DNA from: Ursus arctos
Lineage: Eukaryota > Chordata > Mammalia > Carnivora > Ursidae
DNA length: 64,000 bases
Direction: 5' to 3'
Assembly: GCF_023065955.2 (NCBI RefSeq)
Contig: NW_026622808.1
Location: forward strand, 35,786,475-35,850,474
A program made the translations under genes and the position numbers. The notes beneath the pieces were generated by a model. It did no database searches. It worked only from the letters and a program-made list of their open reading frames with translations, and was not told the DNA's origin. Positions 24,241 through 35,560 of the stretch are shown piece after piece. Every line of letters starts with the position of its first letter. The stretch's first letter is position 1.

Positions 24241-26299
24241 GGCTGGCGAACCCAGGTGTCAGAGCCTAGTGTGAGACCTAGCAGATCAGGCAGAGGGTGC
24301 TGATGCGGGGGAGGGGGAAGAGGCGGAGGTGGTGATGGGGAAGAGCTGGGGGCTCCCTCGGGTGTCTGTGCCAGGGAAAAGCCGTCGTTCTGTTTCTGCC
24401 TCTGACAGCGCCGACGTCCATCCAGCCTCCCTCCACACCCCTTGGGGGGCAGAGGGGCAGAAAAGCCAGAAGTGGGGACTCAGGTGGGCAGGGGCTGTGC
24501 CATGGTCAATACAGGACTGGGGCAGGCCAGGGGCTGCATACCCATGAGAGCCCTAGCAAAGCCCTGTGCCCCACAATCTCGGAAATCACCTTACCCTTGC
24601 CTACCCCAAGTATTTCTCAAGTTTCACCCAAACACGAATGTATGGAGGACAGAACTTGGGGACTGTTAGCTGGGCCTCACCAACTCTTTGGCAGTTAACA
24701 CTTAATAGATTGAGTCTCATGCCTGGTACCCCATGAGCTCTGTCTCTCCCACCCTCCCAACCACCCACCAGGCCGTATTACCTTTATCATCTCCAGTCCA
24801 CAGATGAGGAAGCCGAGGCACGGTTAAGTTACAGGTCCAGGCCAGGGCCAGGATAGGAACTTGACCCCTCTAGCCCTTGGCCAGGCATTCATGTAGCACT
24901 GCTCCCAAGGCCGCTGCACTTACTTGCCCCTTACCCAGTGCCCAAGGCTGAAATCCCTGCTCATGAACATCTTGGTGGCCTGAGGTAGGGCCACAGATTG
25001 GACCATGTCCCAAGTGCCCTTTCAATTTGTACCACCCCCAACAGAACCCTCTTGGCTTTGCCATTCCCCAGCAATTGCCCAGGCACAACATCCCTGCTGG
25101 CCTGGGCCTCCTGCTCTAGAAACACGAGTGACTCTACATGGCCAGGCTAGCACTCTGGGCGTGATGAGAATGGTGCCTGCAGTCAAAGCTTTAGGGACAG
25201 GGATGGTGATACAGAGAAGCAGAAAGCGTGGGGCAGAGAGTCCAGGACAAGGACCAACTTTTGGCAGAAATCAAGATTGGGGGGAACCCCATCCTTCCCC
25301 CCAGCTAGGTGGGCCCCAGGGACAGAAGAATGTTCAGGCTTTTCCCAGGTTGCTTAGCTGAGTCCTGGACTTCCTGTGGAGGGGCCTGGGGGCCCCCAGG
25401 GTTCATGGCCTTTGGGTGGGGTAGGACCTGCGCCGGTCAAGCCAGACCTCCTCTGGACAAACCCTCCAGGGAGCCCACAGAGGAATAGCCCCGGGTGTGT
25501 GCCAGGAATAGGAGCCTGGACACTGTCCACCACAATCAGTGATGGGGCCATCTCCTTGGCTGCAAACCCAGAGGAGGAAGAAGAGAAAGTACCACTTCTG
25601 GGTGGTTGCCAGGGGCCCAGCCCTGCTTGGGGATTTACACCCTGTGTCATGAGAGGCCATCAAGGGCTCTTCCAAGGCTGAAGCCTGTGACTCAGCAAAG
25701 TGACGGTGCCTGTGCCCTGGCCAATGTGAGCTGAGCGCTCACAGGGTGTCCACCTGGCTGAGGCTTCCCACACCTCATCTCACCTAACCCTGACTCAGCC
25801 CCTGATACGGGTCTGTCATGAGCAGAGAGGTGTGGTCCCCTGCCTAAGGTCATGCACTTAGCAGGTGATACAGCCTCAGTAGGCCCTTCCAAGGTGGGGA
25901 GCAGGCAGGCTCTGGGGGCACAGAGGCAAGGTTGTATGGACGCTGCCCTGGCCTGCCTGGTGTGGCACTCAGAAACAGTTCCGCCATGCACAGTGGTTCC
26001 TCAGCTTGGCCTGTTCTCCCTGGGGCCCCTGGTTGCAGGGCTTGTCTCTGGACGGAAGCCCACCTGCATCCTTCCTCTGCCCTTGGCAGTGTGGCCTACA
26101 CAGCCTCAGTCTCTCTGCCCCTCTTTGGGTGCATCACACTTCCCCTTGAAGTTTCCAGAAGAGAAAGATTGGCTGAGGCCAGCGTGTGCTCACAGCCTCT
26201 GAGCTCATGTGTCTGCATAATCCTGAGGGCCCAGAAAGTACTTCCTGGTGTCTAATTTAAATCTTTCTGGCTCCCACAACACCAGCCCTGATCTAAAGC

Positions 26300-26515
26300 C
26301 ACGGTTCTCAACAAGGTGTGATTTTGCTCCCTTGCCCAACCCCTCCCCCCAAGGACATTCGGCAGTGTCTGGAGACATTTTTATCTGTCACAACTTGGCA
26401 TCTAGTGGGTAGAAGGCAGGCGTGCTGCTAAACACCCTGCAAGGCATAGGACAGTCCTCACAACCGGGAATTATATGGCCCAAAGGGCAAGAGTGTTGAG
26501 ACTGAGAACCACTGA
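26300..26515 (-). repeat. MER20 hAT-Charlie DNA transposon
   Basis: Left end CGGTTCTCAACAAGGTGTGATTTTGC, then GTGTCTGGAGACATTTTTATCTGTCACAACTTGGCATCTAGTGGGTAGA, right end GTTGAGACTGAGAACCACTG. The terminal inverted repeats are still recognisable. The full-length element is about 2 kb upstream of the main CpG island. Family assignment is from memory of the consensus. Confidence 0.75.
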
Positions 26516-26765
26516 TATAAACCATGGGCTTTGGAGCAGGGCAGCCTTTGGCTTGAATCCTGCCCCCGCCATTCACTAGCTGTGTACCCCTGGGCAAGTG
26601 GCCTCGCCTCTCTTTGAGACGTGGTTTGCTCTTCACCCAAAGTGGCACTAAGAGTGGCCCTTACCTTGTGGGGTCTTGAGGACTGAGTGGATTGAACAGG
26701 TCCACTGTGCACAGGGCCTGGCACTGGGGAGGCTCCATCAGTGATAGCCATTATTCTTCCTTTCC
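26516..26765 (+). repeat. MIR SINE
   Basis: Forward MIR: CTTTGGAGCAGGGCAGCC, CTTGAATCCTGCCCCCGCCATTCACTAGCTGTGTACCCCTGGGCAAG, ending ATAGCCATTATTCTTCC. Abuts the MER20 copy. Confidence 0.75.
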
Positions 26766-28049
26766 CTGTTCTAAGGTGAACCTCAGGGTGTGGGAGCAAA
26801 GGTCTGGTGGCTGGACCTGGAGATCCCCAAGGGTCCAGCCTAGCACAAAGTGGGCCTATTGCTGAATCTGAGGGAGGGGATAAGTTGGCCACTGTGGACC
26901 TGGAGGAAGGAGCCAGAAAGAAAACTTGATCCCAGCTGAGCTAAAGTTACCTGAAGCTCACCTCAATTACCGTTCTCTCCAGCCCAACACCAGGGAAGCC
27001 ATGGGATGGGGGTGAGAGGACCAGGACACACAACACTCTAATGAATACGGTCCCTCGGCTCAGGGAAGTGCTCCGGATTGACGGCTGGGTATCAGGGAGA
27101 AGTGGTGTGTGAGTGGACACAACCAAGACAGGGAGAGACATGGGGCTGGGTGGGAAATGGCATTTGGGCCTGGGAAACAGCTTATGTGAAGGGTAAGGCA
27201 TAGGCTTATTTTCCAAATGATATTCCTTGTGGTCAGAGGGGTCCAGGTTGGTGGAGAGAACCTACCCCAATGGGGCATCAGGACTAGGAACCTGGACATA
27301 CACCAGCTTTCAAAACAGGTCCCCCTTCCCAGGTATAGGGTACCAGGGCCCTCTTTTTCTCTTCTGCGGTGGAAGGAACCATTATAGTTTTACTCTTTCC
27401 AGCCCAGCCCCCCCCCTTAAAACAGAGTTTTGGGATCCACACCTCTGCCAGGGGTCTCCATCCCTGGAGGTCTCACTAGACTTTTCCTTCTCCCAATCCA
27501 CCCACAGCCCTGTGACCCACCTGTTCTGTCCCGTTCTCCCCACCCATCTTCCACAACCCAGGGTCCTCTCACCTGCACAATGTGGCAGCCCCTTTGCCCC
27601 CATCCATTCTCCCAGGAGTCCACTCCATTGGAACAGCTGCCACCACCTGCTCCTTGAGACCAAAAATCCTAGCCATGACCTGTCTCTGCCATGAGCCCCT
27701 TGATCAACACTGGCCTCCTCAGGAATTGCTCCCTCATTTCCAACCATTAGGCTTCCGCTGGGAAGAGCTGTCTCTCCATCCCTTCTAAGGTCTTCTCCCA
27801 GAAGGCCTGGGACCTGGAACCCTCTTCTTTGCCTCCGGAAAAATGAAATTTCTTTGGAGTATGGCACCATCGGCTTTTCCCTTTTTGAGCTTTTGGGGCA
27901 AGTTCATGGGATCCCAGGGTCCCTCTCCATCCCCAGACTTTAGGCCCAGAGGATACCTAGTGAATGAATGAATGAGTGAATGAATGACTGAGTTATGCCT
28001 GACAACCAAGTTGCAAGTATGGAAAGGAAGCTCAGGCGCCTACCAGGGG

Positions 28050-29680
28050 TGGTGGGAGCTCTGGAAAGTGGGGGCAGGAGAGCAGAAGACTGGGGGATCG
28101 AGGTAGGGGCTGCTCCTAGAAGCGCTGGACCAGCAGCGACGGACCAGCAAGGGCCTCCCACCCTGGAGTCTTCCCAGCTCGTCTCAGGAACAGGGCCGGG
28201 ACCAGCCGGCCTGGCGGCGGGCACCGGGCCCGGCCGCGTCCGCACTCCAGCCAACAGGAAGCGAGAGAGCGAGGCCCGGGCGCGGCGGGCCAGCTGGCCG
28301 GTGGGGAGTCCCGGGCGTGGGCGCGGGGAGCTGGGGAAGCCCCGCCGGCGCCTCCCCGGCTTCGGTGTGCGAGAGGTGGGGAGAGCGCCCCCCTCCCGCG
28401 GGCCGCAGCGTCCTCCTCCGTCCAGTGGGGTTCCTTCTGAAGGGCTAAGGGCGGGCGGGGGCCGACGTGTGCCGGGGAGGGCAGAGAAAGACCCGCACCG
28501 GGAGGCGGAGGCCCGGACCCCCTCCTCGCGGCGGCGGGGGCGGGGCCTTCGGGGGGCTGGCCCTGGGGAAGGCGGGCCCTGGGCGGGGGCGGGGCCGGGG
28601 CCGGCACCTGGGTGAGGTCGCGCCGCCCGGCCCCCTTGCACTTCCGTGTGCAGCGGCTCGAGAGAGGGAGGCGGCGGCACCGGGATCCCCGGAGCGACCC
28701 CCGGCATCCGCCCGCCGCGCTGAGGCCCGGACGGGACTCACCGGCCTACGGGCCCGTCCCGGTCGGGCCCGCACCGACCCCTGTCCACGCGCGCGCGCGG
28801 GAACCGCGCCGGGAGCTGGACCCCAGCCGCCGCGACCCCTGGCGCCTGGCCGTGCGCGGGAGGTGAGTGAGGGCCGGGCCCCGACGTGGGATCCGGGCTG
28901 TCCCTAGGACGCGGCGACCCTCCCTTCCCCCTCCCCGATCCGGTTCCCGTTTCCGAAACTGAGAAACTGAGCCGCGGCCAGCGAAAGTCCCGTCGCGCTC
29001 CGAGACTCGCCGGTGCCTCCGTCCCCCGTCCGTCGGTCTGTCCCTCTGTTCAGCTGTAGGGGTCGTGGCCCTCTCGTCGGTCTGCTCCCGACCCCTCTAC
29101 CCGTCAGTGTGCCCTAGACCCTCGGAGCGTTCGCCGGTCCCTCGCGAATCCCCGGGGCCCTCGGTCGGTCCATCTGTCCCCACCCCCTCTATGTTCCCGC
29201 GTCCGCGTCTTTCTAGTCCCGATCTGTCTGTCCGTAGCCCTCCGCGTGCCCCACCCCCACCGCACCTCCCGCCGCCCCCTGGATCCTGTCCTCCCGGAGC
29301 CGCGCCCCCGGCCCACACTCGTCGCCCCCTGCCGGTCCCGCCGCCTCTCCTCTTCTACTGGGGGGGGGGGGGGAGGCCAGGCCGCCTGCCCGGCCTCGTC
29401 GCCCGCCCCTGGGTCCCTGCTGGGCCCAGCCCGCGCGGCGCCTCCTCCTTGCTCTCTCTCTTCTTTCAGTCTGGGTGTCTCTGCCTTTCTCTCTCCATCT
29501 GTCTCCGGGCTGGGCGTGGCTCCAGTCTCCACCATCCCCCTCTTACCGCCCCGCCCTTACGCCCCTCTGAGTCCCCTCCCCTGGAGGCCCCGTCCAGGTC
29601 CCATCTGTCCCGGCCCCTCCGCAATCCAGACGCCACCCCCGCGTGGGGGCCTGGCCAGGTGAGGGGAGGGAGTAGAGGAG
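28050..29680 (+). promoter_or_regulatory. PRKCD: Main CpG island promoter of PRKCD
   Basis: About 1.6 kb of dense CpG, in strong contrast to the surrounding sequence. No TATA box is evident. Sp/KLF GC boxes cluster at 28535-28600 (GGGGGCGGGGCC, GGGCGGGGGCGGGGCC) just upstream of the proposed start. The 3' half, inside intron 1, is pyrimidine-rich and has a run of 14 G at 29360-29373. Open reading frames here are GC-composition artefacts. Confidence 0.8.
28620..28862 (+). other. PRKCD: Candidate non-coding exon 1 of PRKCD
   Basis: Lies just downstream of the GC-box cluster and ends with an excellent donor, GGGAG|GTGAGTGA at 28862/28863. The transcription start is inferred at about 28600-28660 and cannot be fixed from sequence. 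No in-frame link to the coding start exists, so the exon would be 5' UTR. Its distance from the ATG (about 15.5 kb) is in line with a long 5' non-coding part in mammalian PRKCD. Confidence 0.6.
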
Positions 29681-30393
29681 AGCCGGGGTGAAGAGGCAGG
29701 AGGTGGGCACCCTCAGAACTGTCTCACTTCTCTGACACTCCCATTTGTCCTCATCTGGGAGAAGAACCCGACTGAGCCCGTCCACTTACACCTAGTCAGA
29801 AGGATTTGGTGGGGTGGGAGGCATCCCCTTCTCTGGCCCCTACCCTATATGGTTGGACTTGACTCCTTGTGCTGAGTCGCCTGTATCTGAGCATTTAGGT
29901 ATGTTATGTGTCGGTGTCTCCCTGTGTGTTCTTTGTCACTGTGTCTGTGGTCCTTTTCCACATGGTGTGACTTGCCTGTGTGTGCGTGTATATGTCTGGG
30001 TGTCCTGAGGCTCTGTGTGCGTTTTGCAACTATGTGTGTACTGTGTCTTGGTGTGTTGGTATGTGTGTGTCTCTGTGTGCCTGTATGGCCCTTGTGTGTC
30101 TGGAGGGTCCTATGTTGCACACTGGTTTGTGCCTTGGTGACCCGCTGGCCATATACATTTGAGCTGTTAATTTTGGGAGCCAGTGGTGTTAGAGTGGCAC
30201 CCCCCAGGCTCGTGTGTGTGTTTGTATGAGTGTGGGTGTGTACGCACACCCACTTGTTCATCCACTCCCGCTGCCATGCTGCTGCTGTGACCAGGCTGAC
30301 CTGGTCACTGAGGGAGGGACGGGTCCCTTGAGTTTCCTCGTTCCTGCTATGGACTGAGTTGGGGTGTGGAGGACAGGCCGGTAGAGGGCAGCT

Positions 30394-30398
30394 CTGTG

Positions 30399-30433
<35 letters not shown>
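30394..30433. repeat. (TG)n microsatellite
   Basis: About 20 TG dinucleotides with one GC interruption, in intron 1. Confidence 0.95.
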
Positions 30434-30436
<3 letters not shown>

Positions 30437-31734
30437 TACCCTTGTGTGCACACGATGTCGAGGTGTTTGGACAGCTGTAGCTGGCTGTAGGGTGGTATAA
30501 GGGATCTGGTGTGTTCCGGAACTGTGGCTGGGATGAGGGTGGCAGGGGTGAGTGTATGACTGGTGGGAGACTTACAGTCTGACTGTATGAAACTGCCAGT
30601 CGGTGTGTTAGGGAGTCCCTGTGATTGTGGGGAACCGAGAGCGCGGCACCTGCGCCCCGGGGTGACAGTGCTGGGAGGGAAGGGCAGAGCCCCGGTGCGC
30701 GTGAGCATGTTGATGTGCTCGCAGCACTTCAAGCCCAGCCCCGGTTCCTGGGGAGGCTGGGGAAGGCTCCCCCAAGTTGGGGGATACCCGAGGGCAAGTC
30801 TTTGGGTTTGCAGTGCTGTGACCAAGACCCAGGGCTCTGGACCCAGGAAAGACGTAGGCTCAAACGCTCTCTGTGCCTCTTACGGGCAAGGGACTGGAGC
30901 TAGGCTTCTCTAAGGCTGAGTCCCCTTATCTGCAGAATAGAAAAAGTTGCCGTGAGGACTCAAGGTCCTATGTCAGTGGGCCTGGAGCGCAGGCTTGGCC
31001 CGCAGGCAGAGCCTAGCACATGCTGTCTTACTGGGTGACCACTCACTCCCGCCCCCAACTGTATGGTCCCCATTCTCCTGGGAGCTGGGCTAATAAAAGC
31101 CCAGATAGTCCCCAACCCAGTTTCCTGTCTGTGATGTGTCTGTTGCCTGTCCCATGCCCTTGACCGGACTGCTTGCAGGAAGGCAGACGGCTGGCAGAGA
31201 CCCCGTGAACCCTGTTTAGCCCACTTGACGCCTGCCCAGTCTCAGCAGCACTGATGGGGGAGATAGGGCTGGGGGGTGATTTGGAGCTTGGCTGCGGGGC
31301 GCTGACACCGTTTAGCTGCCACAGCTAATTGGAACTTAAATTAAAATTAAGCATAAAGTACAGACAAGCCTGAGGGTGCCTCATTCCCCAGGGAGTGGTG
31401 ATGGGGGTCTTCAGCTGGAGGAGGCGCTCCCATCTGGGGAGGGGAATCTTTTGTGGAGGCCTGGCCTGGCCTGCAGGAAAAGTGCTCAGGTCTTCAGCCA
31501 GGAGCCCCGGGATACCTTGCTGCCTTTGCCATTCCTTCCTTCTAGGATCTCTCTGGGCCTCAGTGTTTTCAGCTGTATAATGGGCCCAAAATTAATAGGA
31601 GAATCACCTGGACTAGAAGGTGCTAAACAAGGAATAAGAAGGTGTCACTATTCATACGGTCCTCCCAGTGTGAGTCCGGGACAGGAACCGTCAGGCCATG
31701 TCACTGGGGCCTCAGAACTACCCGGGGAGATGTA

Positions 31735-31835
31735 GTCTCCTCATTTTAAAGATAAGACAAACAGAGGCTCAGAGAAATTGCCCCAGACCACAAAGCAGTG
31801 GCCTCCACTGCCACCAGGTCTCCTAAGTCACAGGG
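31735..31835 (-). repeat. MIR SINE
   Basis: GTCTCCTCATTTTAAAGATAAGACAAACAGAGGCTCAGAGAAATTGCCCCAGACCACAAAGCAG: reverse MIR core. Confidence 0.6.
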
Positions 31836-32106
31836 CGACCTCTTGCAGACAGGAAGATTAGGAAGAGCTTTCTTGCGGCGTCTATAGTCTGGAAATGCTC
31901 CGAGGGCTGAGACCCAGTAATCCAACCCCTAGCGTGGAGAGGACACGTAGCTGGTACCTTGGAAGAGTTGGGCCAAGCACCCCATTTCACAGAAGGGAAA
32001 GCCCAGTCCGAAGAGGCCGAGGTCTCCGAGCCAGACCAGGCTGACTGATGGGGAGAGCCTGTTTGGCTGTGCCTCCCGACTCAGCTGCTTTCTCTCGTTC
32101 CTGCAG

Positions 32107-32217
32107 GTCTGCCTGGAGCTGGCCCAGGTGAGGGCGGCAGGCCTTCTGGTGGTGGCCGTGTGGTGGTGGCTGCAGCAGGAGCCAGGACTGAGGGCAAGGG
32201 GGAGCCAGGAGCCCTAG
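32107..32217 (+). other. PRKCD: Candidate non-coding exon 2 of PRKCD
   Basis: A good polypyrimidine acceptor (GCTTTCTCTCGTTCCTGCAG, ending 32106) is followed 111 nt later by the donor CCCTAG|GTAAGA at 32217/32218. A nearer donor, GCCCAG|GTGAGG at 32127/32128, would give a 21-nt exon. Mammalian PRKCD transcripts usually have two untranslated exons, which supports a hit here, but no transcript evidence is available. Confidence 0.45.
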
Positions 32218-34334
32218 GTAAGACCAGATCCCCTAGGCAGATGGACATATATGGACCGTGTGCATGGGGTGGCCCTCCTCCTCTTTGGGCTCCTCCCCTT
32301 CTGCGGGGGGTGGAGGGGTGAGGGACTGCATTGGGGGGGTGTCCCACAAAGTCCCTGGGCTGGGTGTAGGGCCTGGGTGCCCGGAGGGGGCAGCAGTTCT
32401 CTTGGCCTATGAGGGCTCCCTGCCTTGAAGCTCAGAGGCCTGGACCGGCCAGCAGGTTGGGGGTGAAGAGTGGTGCCACTTTGCTGGTCAGTTAGAAGGT
32501 GGTGTATGTGCCAAGGGTTGAGGACGGATGGATCAGCTTTTCCGTGGCCCCGTGGCTCAGCCTCAGGCTGTCTTCATCATCGTCACAAAGGGGACCTCAG
32601 GTTTGCCCTGGGCCCTAAGGTGGGCTGGACATCAAGCTGAGAATGGAAAGAGGTCTCCTGCACTCTCTTCCGCACCCCAGTTCCCTCATTTCCCCAGCCT
32701 CTCTGGGGCGGAGGAGACACTCAAAAATCCCCCTCCCCAACCCCCAGATTCTGGGTGAGTTGGAATACCAGGGAAGGCTGCACTCTCTCAGGCCCCTTAT
32801 AAAACTAGAGATTCCTTCCTTTGGGACCAGACTTGCCTCCTTCAGCCCCCATGGCAGTGAAAACAGCCCTGTGAGTTACCCATTGAGTGTCCAAAGTCCA
32901 GTGGACAAGATTCTGGGGGTGTGATGGTGTTGCTGAGGGCACCTGGAACCTAGGGAGTGACAGTGGGGAGGGGTGGCCAAGGTGGTCTTTCCTCCAGGAG
33001 GCCTCCCTGATCAGCCCCCACTCCCCTCCCTACTGGCTGTTGGGCACCTACAGGTTTGGGGAGGGGAGTGAATGGACCAGTGGGGGCTGGGCTGTCAGAG
33101 CTTAAGTCTGTGCGGAGGGGGAGCAGGAGGTCAGGGTTCTGGCTCCTGGGATGGGAGTGGGGGCTGAACAAGGGCAGGGTCATCACCGGGTCTGCTGTTT
33201 ATTCAACTTACCACCAAGCCTAGAGGGCAGGAGGTAACATGTCCTTGGCTGGCTGGGGGCCTCTGCTCCCTGAGGTCAGGGGGCCACCCTCTCCCAGCAC
33301 TGAGCCTCATTCCCTAAGAAGTTCAACCAGTTAGTCTTGGATCCAGGCCACTTTCAAAGCTCAAACGTTACCTAGCCGGCGCAGACCTAGGTATGCTCAC
33401 ACAAGGCCATAGAAACTGAGCTGCGCTCGGCACCCGTGCCCGCAAAGCCTCGAGTGCCCACACACACCGCACATGCACACACACGTCCACAGCTTTTCAC
33501 ATGCACTCACCCACAGGCACGCTCAAACACGCACACAGATGCTCACCCAGTCATCCTTGTACACAGAAGCCTGCCCACACACACCATACTGCCCATTCTG
33601 GGTCGGGATGGGGCGGGGGGTCCTCGGTGAGGGTCACAACCCAGCCTGCGTCTGGCATTGAGGGTGAGGTTTGAGGTGTGGCTGTGACCACAGGTGCTCC
33701 AGGGGGCTGGGCCACACTGGGAGGTGGGCTCTGCCCAGACATTGACCAGCCATTCTGCTCACCTGGGCCAGACCCCAGGCTGACCGGGACTCGGTGTGGG
33801 GGAGGTGGGGATGTGGGGGAGGGACCATGTGAGCTGTGCCGACACCAGTTTGTGGCTGCTGCCACAGAGGAGGAAGTGGGCTGCCTGTGGTCGTGGGGCC
33901 AAGGTGCTCGCAGGTGGATGGGGTCCAGGCAGCCCCTCTATCCCCCGTAGCATCCATGCCTGGTGGAAGTGGAGTTGCTGGGCTCTGGCAACTGGGAGGC
34001 AAGCAGGGTACTTTTCCCAGGGTGCTGTGTGCATTTTCTAAGGCCTGGGCCCAGGGAGAGGCCTGTCCATCCGAGGTGTTTCCGGAGGCTCACTTCCCCT
34101 GGGCTGCCCAGGAAGTGGTTTCAGAGTGGGACTGACCAGCCCTCTGTCTGTGGCCTGCCCCGCCCCGGGCCTTGCCTCTGAGGGGACAGCGCCTGGCCAG
34201 TGGGTTAGGCTGACTGACCACGCTTCCCACTGCCAAGGCTGACAAGGCCTTGACGGAGGCCCAAGGAGAGGGGTTGGGGGCTGAGGCCACGAAGTCCCCT
34301 GTAGCCCCCAGAACCCCGCCTCCTCGTTCCCTCT

Positions 34335-34640
34335 GAGCGCTACCCTGAGGCTGCGAGCACTGGCTCTGGCAGGCACCGCCGCCCTGGGTGAACTGGCATC
34401 TCTGCGATTAGGCAGCTCGGAGCAGCTGTATGAATGAACCTGGGCAAGTGGCTCTGGTGCCGGGTGCCTCAGTTTTCTTCTCTGACAGATGAGACAATGA
34501 CAGCATCCATCTTCATGGGCTGGTGCTGGAAACTACAGACAATGTATGCAAAGCAGCTCGCATCGTGCCGGGCACTTTACTAGTGTTGCAAGAGTAGAAA
34601 CTGTAGTTATGTAAAGCACTTAGCGCTTGGTTTGTGGTAA
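34335..34640 (+). repeat. MIR SINE
   Basis: TGAACCTGGGCAAGTGGCTCTGG, GCCTCAGTTTTCTTCTCTGACAGATGAGACAATGACAGC, CGGGCACTTTACTAG: forward MIR, followed by a second degraded tail. Confidence 0.5.
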
Positions 34641-35404
34641 CTGTCCCCAAAAACAGCAAGTGGTCTTGATGATGGGGTTGTTATTGTCTGAAGGCCTGGA
34701 CACCCGCCCAGTGTCACAGGGCCAGGTGGCCGCACAGCCCGGCTAAGAAGCCGGGTCTCAGGCTCCCTCACTCGCCCTCGCGTCCGCCTCCCAGTGGCAG
34801 TCCTGCAGGCGGGGAGTGTGGGGAGTGTTCGTTCCCTGTCCTCTGAGGAGAGGAGCTCCGGGGTGGAGCAGCTGCGTGCCCACTCAGCAGCCCAGCCCCC
34901 TCACTCCCTTTCAAAGGGAGAAAAATAGATCTCATGACAAATGGATGCAGGGAAGAGAAAGGCAGCTGCCTGCTGCCCCCTCAGGCCTCCCCTGGGCCCC
35001 TTCCCTCACTATGGTTTCCTGCAGACGCTGGGCTTGGAGAAGCCGGAGAGGCTGGCGATGAGGGGTGGATGGTGAGCCCTCCTGCCAGCCTGCCTACCCT
35101 TTGGACCCCTGGAGTCCACCTGTCAACTGGGAAGGGGGTGGATATCTGGGGCTAGAAATTCCCCCTGCACACATATGCCTATGTACATCCTGGACACCTG
35201 GCAGCTGGTGGCAGGGACCTGCCTTCCTAGGGACATGCAGAGGGTCAGCCCAGGGAGGAGGGGCCCTTTGCTCTCCAGGGCCAAGAGGCTAGGGGCCTCG
35301 GGTGTTGGTGTGGTATTGATGGTGGTAGAGTAGACGAGGGCCAGGAGACTGGAGGGAGGGAGGACCGGCAGGGGCCTGGGCTAGGAGTGTGAGTGAGGGT
35401 GTGC

Positions 35405-35560
35405 TGGAGGGTTAGGAGCAAGACCTCTGCAGGCATCAGACAGACCTGGGTTGATATTTACTTGATATTTACTGGCTGTGTACTCTGGAGCCGGCGACTG
35501 GACTGCTTTGAGCCTCTGTGGCCTCATCTGTGCAATGGGCAGGTCAGGGAGTTTCCATCT
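35405..35560 (+). repeat. MIR SINE
   Basis: GCAAGACCTCTGCAGGCATCAGACAGACCTGGGTTGATATTTACTTG, TTTGAGCCTCTGTGGCCTCATCTGTGCAATGGG: forward MIR. Confidence 0.6.

Larger units (their letters stand above)
24241..28049. other. Interval between the two CpG islands
   Basis: About 3.8 kb without a supported gene. It holds reverse MIR pieces near 24770-24860 and 25760-25870, a MER20 copy (26300-26515) and a forward MIR (26516-26765). If the upstream CpG island is a PRKCD promoter, this would be intronic for that transcript. Confidence 0.6.
28863..32106 (+). other. PRKCD: PRKCD intron 1 (model)
   Basis: Begins with the 3' half of the CpG island and continues through a TG-rich stretch (29900-30240) and a (TG)n microsatellite (30394-30433). 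It also holds an AT-rich patch at 31318-31372 and a reverse MIR at 31735-31830. No further exon is supported. Confidence 0.5.

Noticed and set aside
23530..24269. 220-codon frame across the upstream CpG island
   Set aside because: Low-complexity Arg/Pro/Gly composition caused by GC content, no splice or homology support. Treated as promoter sequence.
29320..29336. CTCF-like site GTCGCCCCCTGCCGG in the main CpG island
   Set aside because: Its complement CCGGCAGGGGGCGAC misses the conserved A of the core. Such GC-rich partial matches are common in CpG islands.
29360..29373. Run of 14 G as a special structure
   Set aside because: A single G-run in a CpG island. Homopolymer length is also prone to sequencing error.
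27940..29691. Long open frames on both strands (up to 255 codons) across the CpG island
   Set aside because: Pro/Arg/Ala/Gly-rich products with no family similarity. High GC removes stop codons, and the frames overlap each other on both strands.
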